A program made the translations under genes and the position numbers. A DNA stretch of 11,264 nt from Clostridiales bacterium (GTDB lineage Bacteria > Bacillota > Clostridia > Oscillospirales > Ruminococcaceae). The stretch is taken from positions 1 through 11,264 of the forward strand of contig JAQXIB010000181.1 in assembly GCA_029007575.1 (NCBI GenBank). Direction: 5' to 3'. Shown in pieces: positions 5,383 to 11,264 of the stretch. Below the pieces are notes generated by a model. It searched no databases, was not told the DNA's origin, and saw only the letters and a list, made by a program, of their open reading frames with translations. Each line of letters opens with the position of its first letter. Position 1 is the stretch's first letter.

Positions 5383-7311
5383 ATGGCACGGAAATTTTAT
5401 ATTACTACCGCAATCGCCTATGCTTCCCGGAAACCTCACACCGGAAATGATTATGAAATTATTTTCACTGACGCGATCGCACGATATCATAGACTGATCG
5501 GCGACGATGTATTTATGTTGACCGGTACCGATGAGCACGGACAAAAAATACAGGAATTGGCAGAACAAAATCATATTAAACCACAGGAGTATGCCGATCA
5601 AATCACAAACAGCATTAAAGAAAACTATCGGAATCTGAACATCAGCAATGATAAATTCATCCGCACTACTGACGATTATCATGAAGCGGTTGTAAAAAAG
5701 GTGTTCAAGAAGCTTTATGAACAAGGCGATATCTATAAAAGTGAATATGAAGGTTGGTACTGTACTCCTTGCGAATCTTTCTGGACCGAAACACAAGTCG
5801 AAAACGGATGCTGCCCGGACTGCGGAAGGCCGGTGAAAAAGACCAAAGAAGAAGCCTATTTCTTTAGAATGAGCAAATATCAGGATCGGTTGATGCAATA
5901 TATCGAGGAACATCCTGACTTTATCCAGCCGGAACCCCGCAAGAAAGAGATGATCAACAACTTTTTAAAACCAGGCTTACAGGATCTGTGCGTATCCAGA
6001 ACGACGTTTACCTGGGGAGTAAAGGTGGATTTTGATCCCAAACACGTGATTTATGTTTGGATCGACGCATTGCTGAATTACATCACCGCGCTCGGATATG
6101 ATCCTGACGGGAGCAGCGAAAATTTCAAAAAATATTGGCCGTGCGACGTCCATGTCATCGGCAAAGATATTTTACGCTTCCATACGATCTACTGGCCGAT
6201 TATGCTGATGGCGCTCGGTATCGAATTGCCGAAAAAAGTATTCGGACATCCGTGGCTACTATTCGGCAACGATAAAATGAGCAAATCCAAGGGGAATGTT
6301 ATGTATTCTTCTGACCTTGCCAAGCTATTCGGCGTGGACGGATTGCGCTATTATGTGCTGAGCGAAATGCCCTATGCGCAGGATGGCAGCATTACCTATG
6401 AAACATTGATTTCCCGCTACAACTCCGACCTTGCCAATACCCTCGGCAATTTAGTAAACAGAACGATCGCAATGACCAATCAGTATTTCGGCGGCAGCAT
6501 CCACAAGCCTTCCGAAATCCTCGATATTGATCAAAAATTAATGGACGCTTGTTTGGATACCGTAAAACAATATTCCAAGAGCATGGATGAGTTTCATATT
6601 GCCGACGCGGCTGACACCATTATGGCTTTGGCGCGCACCAGCAACAAATATATTGATGATACTACTCCATGGGTCTTGGCGAAAGAAGAATCCACCAAAT
6701 CCAGATTAAACGATGTACTTTACAATTTGTTGGAATCCATCCGTTATATTGCCGTTTTAATTTCGCCGTTTATGCCCGAAACCTCCGAGAAGATTTTTGC
6801 TCAGTTGAACTGCAATGTAAAGTCATATGATTCTCTGAGTCAATTCGGCGGATTACCGGAAGGTACCGTCGGGAAAGCGACTCCCCTGTTTGCACGAATT
6901 GATGAAAAGAAAATGATGGCAGAACTGCAAAAAGAGGCTGAAGCGCTGAAAGCTAAAAATGCCGAAAAAGAAACCGTGGAAGGCGTTGTAATCGGTATTG
7001 AGGATTTTGCAAAGGTCAATCTTCAGGTGGCTTTGGTAAAAGATTGCGAAAAAGTCGAAAAATCCGATAAACTTCTAAAGCTACAATTGGATGACGGTCA
7101 AGGCGGTCGACAGGTCGTTTCCGGTATTGCGAAATGGTATCAACCGGCAGACTTAATCAGCAAAAAAGTCATCGTTGTTGCCAATTTGAAGCCGGTAAAG
7201 CTACGCGGTGTGGAAAGCAACGGTATGATTTTGGCGGCCGACTGTCCGAATGACGATGTCAAAGTCATTTTTGTAGACGACAGCATCCCGCAAGGAAGTA
7301 AAATAAGATAA
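5383..7311 (+). CDS. metG: Methionyl-tRNA synthetase
   Basis: The 642-residue cytoplasmic enzyme charges tRNA-Met with methionine using ATP. The class I Rossmann core opens with FYITTAIAYASRKPH. The HIGH signature reads HTGN (19-22). LTGTDEHGQKIQ follows at 46-57. A zinc knuckle has Cys pairs C127/C130 and C144/C147 (CTPC and CPDC). WIDALLNYI is at 226-234 and KMSKS at 298-302. An anticodon-binding helical domain occupies the middle of the C-terminal half. A tRNA-binding OB fold (EMAPII/Trbp111-like) covers about 534-642 (GVVIGIEDFAKVNLQVALV to GMILAADC). Length fits dimeric bacterial MetG. ATG 5383 was chosen over ATG 5374 because AGAAAGGA ends 8 bases before 5383, whereas 5374 overlaps that site. 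tatD follows after 24 bp, the common Firmicute metG-tatD order. The second His of HIGH is Asn in many clostridial MetG proteins as I recall; the Ile-to-Thr change looks rarer. Confidence 0.97.
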   Translation: MARKFYITTAIAYASRKPHTGNDYEIIFTDAIARYHRLIGDDVFMLTGTDEHGQKIQELAEQNHIKPQEYADQITNSIKENYRNLNISNDKFIRTTDDYHEAVVKKVFKKLYEQGDIYKSEYEGWYCTPCESFWTETQVENGCCPDCGRPVKKTKEEAYFFRMSKYQDRLMQYIEEHPDFIQPEPRKKEMINNFLKPGLQDLCVSRTTFTWGVKVDFDPKHVIYVWIDALLNYITALGYDPDGSSENFKKYWPCDVHVIGKDILRFHTIYWPIMLMALGIELPKKVFGHPWLLFGNDKMSKSKGNVMYSSDLAKLFGVDGLRYYVLSEMPYAQDGSITYETLISRYNSDLANTLGNLVNRTIAMTNQYFGGSIHKPSEILDIDQKLMDACLDTVKQYSKSMDEFHIADAADTIMALARTSNKYIDDTTPWVLAKEESTKSRLNDVLYNLLESIRYIAVLISPFMPETSEKIFAQLNCNVKSYDSLSQFGGLPEGTVGKATPLFARIDEKKMMAELQKEAEALKAKNAEKETVEGVVIGIEDFAKVNLQVALVKDCEKVEKSDKLLKLQLDDGQGGRQVVSGIAKWYQPADLISKKVIVVANLKPVKLRGVESNGMILAADCPNDDVKVIFVDDSIPQGSKIR

Positions 7312-7335
7312 CCGAAAACCAGGAGTCCAATCATC

Positions 7336-8103
7336 ATGCAAGGAATTTTTGATTCACATGCACATTATAATGATGATCGTTTTGCGGAAGACAGAGATAC
7401 TCTTCTTCCGCAAATTCATTGTAACGGTGTATCCCATATTTTAAACGCCGGATGTGATATTTCCTCCTCCATGGAAAGCATCCGGCTGGCAGAACAATTT
7501 CCCTATATCTATGCCGGCGTCGGAATCCATCCGGAGGAAGTCGACCCTCTTCCGGAGGATTATTTAGCCACGCTTTCTCAACTTGCAAAGCATCCGAAAG
7601 TAGTGGCTATCGGTGAAATCGGGTTGGATTATCACTATGAAAACGCAGATGCAGACAGACAGCAAAATATGTTTGTACAGCAGTTGGATTTGGCGGATAA
7701 GCTGGACTTGCCGGTCATTATTCATTCCAGGGACGCCACACAGGATACCGTCCAGATTTTAAGCAGCCGCAAGAGCCATCATGGTGTGCTGCATTGTTTT
7801 TCCGGGTCGGCAGAAACGGCTGAAATTTATATCAAAATGGGGTATTATATCGGATTCACCGGAGTGGTAACTTTTTCGAATGCCAAAAAAGTGATAGAAG
7901 CGGTTAAAGTGATTCCGACGGAGCGGATTTTATTGGAAACCGATTGTCCTTATATGGCACCGGTTCCTTTCCGCGGAAAGCGGTGTTCCTCCGATATGAT
8001 TGCTTATACCGCGTCAAAAATTGCAGAAATAAAGGGCATTGAGCCGCAGCAAATGATCGACATAGCCAGAGAAAACACCTGCCGGTTATTTGGAATTGAA
8101 TAA
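7336..8103 (+). CDS. tatD: TatD family metal-dependent hydrolase (putative DNase)
   Basis: The 255-residue protein is a TIM-barrel amidohydrolase-fold enzyme of the TatD/YcfH (YabD) family, whose members act as Mg2+-dependent 3'-5' exonucleases or DNases; the exact substrate is not settled for this branch. All metal ligands are visible: H8 and H10 in FDSHAHYND, E94 in GEIGLDYH, H130 in IIHSRD, H153 in LHCFSGS, and D203 in ETDCPY. Length is normal for the family. The ATG has AGGAG 10 bases upstream. It lies 24 bp after metG without a terminator between, so the two are probably co-transcribed. In many Firmicutes the next genes are rnmV and ksgA; here a membrane protein follows instead. Confidence 0.95.
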   Translation: MQGIFDSHAHYNDDRFAEDRDTLLPQIHCNGVSHILNAGCDISSSMESIRLAEQFPYIYAGVGIHPEEVDPLPEDYLATLSQLAKHPKVVAIGEIGLDYHYENADADRQQNMFVQQLDLADKLDLPVIIHSRDATQDTVQILSSRKSHHGVLHCFSGSAETAEIYIKMGYYIGFTGVVTFSNAKKVIEAVKVIPTERILLETDCPYMAPVPFRGKRCSSDMIAYTASKIAEIKGIEPQQMIDIARENTCRLFGIE

Positions 8104-8203
8104 AGCTATTACGGATAAAGAACATCGTGTTAAAAAAAGATCAAGTTTCCTCATACAATGGTCACAAGGAATGGAATGTGTTAGCGTGGGCAAAAAAATC
8201 AAA

Positions 8204-8890
8204 ATGCAAACATCTGAAACCATGAAATTAGGAGCAGTAATCACGCTTGCCGGCGGATTTATGGATGCGTATTCATACATATGCCGCGGCAAAGTATTTG
8301 CAAACGCTCAAACCGGCAATTTGCTGTTATTAGGAATCAATCTTTTTGAGAGAAAATGGGGACTGGCTCTGAGCTATTGTATTCCTGTGGTTGCATTTTC
8401 TATGGGGATCATTATCACCGAAGCAGTGCAATATTTATTAGAAAAAAAGAATGCTCAAAAAAATGTTTGGCTTCATTGGAAACAAATTACTCTTGTGCTG
8501 GAAATTCTAAGCCTGATTACCGTAAGCTTTATCCCGCAATCGCTTAACTTGCTGGCAAACAGTATTACGTCAATGGCTTGCGGTATGCAGGTACAAAGCT
8601 TCCGAACGATTCACGGACACACGATTGCGACAACAATGTGCATAGGAAATTTAAGAAGCGGCACCGAAAGCTTATGCCGCTTTTTACAATACAAAGATGT
8701 ATCACTTTTGCGAAAGACAGTTCTTTACTACGGTATTAACTGTTATTTTGTTTGCGGCGCTATCCTGGGACACTTTTTTATCAAAGTAATACAGGAAAAA
8801 GCCATTTTGATCTGCTCATTCATTTTGTTCATCGCATTTTTACTGATGTTCATTGACGTAAAACGAGCCAGAAATAATCAGCACGAATGA
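8204..8890 (+). CDS. DUF1275 (YoaK-like) multi-spanning membrane protein
   Basis: From ATG 8204 the product has 228 residues, typical of DUF1275. The family hallmark is clear: AGGFMDAYSYICRGKVFANAQTGN, here split as AGGFMDAYSYI then FANAQTGNLLLLG. Several hydrophobic segments follow (ALSYCIPVVAFSMGIII, ITLVLEILSLITVSFI, YYGINCYFVCGAILGHFFI, AILICSFILFIAFLLMF), so it sits in the cytoplasmic membrane. The frame stays open back to 8090, but that would overlap tatD. An ATG at 8171 directly abuts AAGGA with almost no spacer, so 8204 is preferred despite a weak ribosome binding site. A weak promoter (TTAAAA, 18 bp, TACAAT at 8154-8159) may lie just upstream. The biochemical role of the family is unknown. 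It ends 32 bp before a strong terminator. Confidence 0.88.
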   Translation: MQTSETMKLGAVITLAGGFMDAYSYICRGKVFANAQTGNLLLLGINLFERKWGLALSYCIPVVAFSMGIIITEAVQYLLEKKNAQKNVWLHWKQITLVLEILSLITVSFIPQSLNLLANSITSMACGMQVQSFRTIHGHTIATTMCIGNLRSGTESLCRFLQYKDVSLLRKTVLYYGINCYFVCGAILGHFFIKVIQEKAILICSFILFIAFLLMFIDVKRARNNQHE

Positions 8891-8922
8891 TTGTATGATG
8901 CACTGATATCACACGACCGCAA

Positions 8923-8966
8923 AACACCTCCTGCCAAAAGGAACATACCTTTTGGCAGGAGGTGTT
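8923..8966. terminator. Bidirectional hairpin terminator between the metG operon and secDF
   Basis: A perfect 19-bp inverted repeat (8923-8941 and 8948-8966) encloses the 6-base loop AACATA. Its stem core is CCTCCTGCC with GGCAGGAGG. On the minus strand the arm runs into TTTT; on the plus strand only GTTAATCATT follows. It lies between two converging genes (DUF1275 and secF) and probably stops transcription from both sides, more convincingly from secF. Confidence 0.8.
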
Positions 8967-8989
8967 AATCATTCTGTACAATATACACG

Positions 8990-9949
8990 TTATGCTTTTG
9001 CTTTAGCAAACTTTTTTGCGTTGGCTTTTTTCTCTTTATGTTCCTGCCATACCACCCACAGCGGTCCGGCAATACATATTGTCGAATAAACGCCGGAGAT
9101 CATACCGATAATCATTGGGAAAGCAAACGTCACGATCGAATTGATACCAAACAGCAATGACACGATCAACACAATAAGCATTGCCATAATCGTTGTTACA
9201 GAAGTGTTGATGGTACGTCCCATACACTCATTGGTACTCTTGTTGAGTAACTCTGCAACGCTAAGTGTTTTTCCATAGATTTTTTTGTTTTCACGAATCC
9301 GGTCGTAAATAACAATTGTATCATTTACGGAATATCCGAGGATAGTCAATACAACCGCCATAAAATTGTCATTCAGCGGAATCCGGAAAATAACGAAAGT
9401 AGCATATACCATTGCCACGTCATGGAGCAAAGCAACAACCGCCATAACGCCTGCAGACCAACCGCTGATCTTCTTGAAACGGAAGCCGATGTAAATAATC
9501 ATCAGCAGTGCCGAAAAGATGACCGCAACCCAGCATTTCTTAAAAAATTCCTGACCGATGCTGGCGCCCACGTTGGTCGTAGAAACCAACTCAATATTAT
9601 GATCCTTATATTCTTTAGTCAATTCTTGGGTCAGTTTTTGCTGTTCGTCAACAGTCAAGCCGGTCTTTCCCGTCATAGAAATAATCATGCTTTGTGTTCC
9701 GGTAGCAATATCCGTTGAACCCTGAATGGAATTTTCTTTTCCTATTGCAGTTTTAATAAAGGACTCGGCTTTTCCCAGATCGATATCTCCGGTATAGGAA
9801 TAAGTAATCATAGATCCGCCCTGGAATTTAATATCCACCTTAACACCGAAAATAATGGATACCAAAACAGCGATTAAAATAAGAACGCTGGAAATCGTAA
9901 AGAAAATTTTCTTTTTTCCGACAATGTCAAAATTAAACTCTCTCTTCAT
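8990..9949 (-). CDS. secF: Protein translocase subunit SecF
   Basis: The 319-residue membrane protein partners SecD in the SecYEG-SecDF export complex, where proton flow helps pull secreted proteins across the membrane. TM1 is about 14-35, followed by an external domain starting VDIKFQGGSMITY. The signature VGASIGQEFF is at 127-135. TM2-TM6 follow, with the conserved GYSVNDTIVIYDRIREN (205-221), including D210, and GRTINTSVTT (244-253). The C-terminus is basic (KKANAKKFAKAKA). The start is firm: GGAGGT at 9962-9957 lies 7 bases before ATG 9949. The first 17 bp overlap the end of secD, so translation is probably coupled. Confidence 0.97.
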   Translation of the reverse strand: MKREFNFDIVGKKKIFFTISSVLILIAVLVSIIFGVKVDIKFQGGSMITYSYTGDIDLGKAESFIKTAIGKENSIQGSTDIATGTQSMIISMTGKTGLTVDEQQKLTQELTKEYKDHNIELVSTTNVGASIGQEFFKKCWVAVIFSALLMIIYIGFRFKKISGWSAGVMAVVALLHDVAMVYATFVIFRIPLNDNFMAVVLTILGYSVNDTIVIYDRIRENKKIYGKTLSVAELLNKSTNECMGRTINTSVTTIMAMLIVLIVSLLFGINSIVTFAFPMIIGMISGVYSTICIAGPLWVVWQEHKEKKANAKKFAKAKA

Positions 9950-11264
9950 TTTTCGGACCTCCGTACAGTGCTGGATTTCTGAACGCCTTAAACCGCGACA
10001 GAGATTTCAGCATTAATCTGGAGCAGGTAACTCCCATCACAAAGTTCAGAATAACACCTACCATCAAGGTATAACCAAAGGAATAAATGGTTCCTGCGGT
10101 AGAAGGTCCAAACATGAAGAACAACGGTGTCAGCATTTTCGAGAAGATGCTGGACGGCGGACCGAATGCCCCCATCAAAATCATTGCGATAATGATCATG
10201 GTCACGTTACCGTCAAAAATCGCAGTAAACGCAGCTTTGAATCCGGTATTGATAGAACCGTCCAAGGATTTTCCGCGATATAATTCTTCCTTGATACGTT
10301 CCGTTGTGATAACGTTCGCGTCGACGCCCATACCGACCGCAAGAATGATACCTGCAAGTCCGGGCAATGTCAGGGTAAAGCTCGAAAATGCCGGAAAGAA
10401 TCCGGAAACCGCTGCAAAAGAACCTGCCACCTGTCCAAGCAATCCGATAGATGCCACTACGCCGGGCAACCGATAAACTGCGATAATAAAGATACATACC
10501 GCAACAAAAGCAATCGCCATCGCCAGCAGCATCGCGTCACGAGCGCCCTCTCCCAACGTCGGAGAAATCGTATTGTAGTTCTCGGTTTCCAATTTAAACG
10601 GCAAAGAGCCGGCAGTGATCTTGTTTGCAAGAGAAGTTGCCTCATCTACCGTAAAGTTACCGGAAATAACCGCCTCTCCGCCGGAAATAGCCTCGTTTAC
10701 CGTAGGATAGGAAATCACGGTTTCGTCCATCCAAATGGAAATAACGCCTTTAGAGGAAGCCAATCTGGAAGTTGCTTCGCTGAAATTTTTGGTTCCCTCA
10801 CTATCCAGCTTTAACTGCACGACATACTGACTCTTTTCACTGTCATAACCGACAGTCGCTGAAGTAACCATGTCACCGGTCAGAATAACGTTTTCCTTTG
10901 TCACTCCGGACGGTAGGCCTTCATCATCGGTTTCATACCCTTCCCGGAATGTCAGCTCCGCAGTTTCACCTAATTCCTTCACAGCCGCCTCAGGATCAAA
11001 ATCCTCCTCGTCCTCTTTCCACGGAAAACGAACGATAATACGGTGTTTTGAATAATCGGTATACACCTCGCCGTCGGTGATATTCAGCGTTGTCATTCTC
11101 TGTTTAATCGTTTCCTCCGCTGCCGACATTTGTTCTTTTGTTACATCTTTCTGGGTAGCCGGCGGTGTAAAAGTAACATCTACGCCACCTTTAATGTCAA
11201 TTCCCCAGCGAATGTTATCCAGACCCTTTATGTATACTGTTTTATTATCGCCGTATTGCGTTTG
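9933..11264 (-). CDS. secD: Protein translocase subunit SecD, N-terminus beyond right edge
   Basis: The visible 443 residues contain nearly all of SecD. Only TM1 and its flank, about 35-40 residues, are missing; the frame is open to the edge and begins just before WGIDIKGGVDVTFTPPA, the conserved segment after TM1. The extracellular region includes VTSATVGYDSEKSQYVVQL and GSLPFKLE. The membrane half carries GLAGIILAVGMGVDANVITTERIKEEL with the proton-path DAN motif and TAIFDGNVTMII. SecD and SecF together assist Sec-dependent export. Between the fifth and sixth membrane segments there is an extra stretch (AFGPPSSIFSKMLTPLFFMF then GPSTAGTIYSF) compared with short bacterial SecD. secF follows with a 17-bp overlap, and its ribosome binding site is within secD. 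Confidence 0.97.
   Translation of the reverse strand, partial: QTQYGDNKTVYIKGLDNIRWGIDIKGGVDVTFTPPATQKDVTKEQMSAAEETIKQRMTTLNITDGEVYTDYSKHRIIVRFPWKEDEEDFDPEAAVKELGETAELTFREGYETDDEGLPSGVTKENVILTGDMVTSATVGYDSEKSQYVVQLKLDSEGTKNFSEATSRLASSKGVISIWMDETVISYPTVNEAISGGEAVISGNFTVDEATSLANKITAGSLPFKLETENYNTISPTLGEGARDAMLLAMAIAFVAVCIFIIAVYRLPGVVASIGLLGQVAGSFAAVSGFFPAFSSFTLTLPGLAGIILAVGMGVDANVITTERIKEELYRGKSLDGSINTGFKAAFTAIFDGNVTMIIIAMILMGAFGPPSSIFSKMLTPLFFMFGPSTAGTIYSFGYTLMVGVILNFVMGVTCSRLMLKSLSRFKAFRNPALYGGPKNEERV

Noticed and set aside
5272..5913. Open frame of 213 codons on the minus strand over the start of metG
   Set aside because: It lies antisense to a fully recognisable metG, has no family resemblance and overlaps the metG promoter.
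8090..8203. N-terminal extension of the DUF1275 protein (38 residues)
   Set aside because: It would overlap tatD by 14 bp, adds a charged, non-family-like segment, and gives a length above the DUF1275 norm.
1..11264. CRISPR array, insertion sequence or phage gene
   Set aside because: No regularly spaced repeats, transposase motifs or integrase-like frames were seen on either strand.

Overview
The window looks like a chromosomal segment of a mid-GC Gram-positive bacterium, most likely a clostridial Firmicute of the Oscillospiraceae/Ruminococcaceae type. The reasons are sortase-anchored, signal-peptide-bearing surface proteins, Gram-positive pilin (D2, SpaA/Cna-B) and InlB-type repeat architectures, a clostridial-style methionyl-tRNA synthetase, the metG-tatD gene pair, and strong AGGAG-type ribosome binding sites. 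The taxonomic call is inference; there is no rRNA gene here.

Left part (1-5240, read on the minus strand): a pilus or adhesin locus. In transcription order it holds a control region (about 5240-4865), a broken gene for the N-terminus of a large secreted adhesin (4864-4288), an intact 986-residue sortase-anchored ancillary pilin/adhesin (4180-1220), and the N-terminal 369 residues of a probable major pilin that runs off the left edge (1109-1). Pilus-assembly sortases would be expected further left, but none is visible. The control region is the most unusual part. It has a consensus sigma-A promoter with a perfect 22-bp tandem repeat just upstream of its -35 box, a possible second promoter, and an intrinsic terminator inside the 5' leader, before the first gene. 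This layout suggests activator-dependent initiation followed by attenuation, or a separate small RNA of about 170 nt.

Middle part (5299-8966, plus strand): a housekeeping operon that diverges from the pilus locus. A strong sigma-A promoter drives metG (methionyl-tRNA synthetase with a C-terminal tRNA-binding OB domain) and, 24 bp later, tatD (metal-dependent hydrolase/DNase). They are followed by a DUF1275 membrane protein and a perfect 19-bp-stem hairpin terminator.

Right part (8990-11264, minus strand): secF and secD, the accessory subunits of the Sec translocase, overlap by 17 bp and converge on the same terminator. secD is cut by the right edge and lacks only its extreme N-terminus. The Sec machinery would export the surface proteins on the left, but nothing in the window links the two regions beyond proximity.

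I found no tRNA, rRNA, CRISPR array, insertion sequence or phage gene. The best candidates for follow-up are the pilus control region and the decayed adhesin gene.
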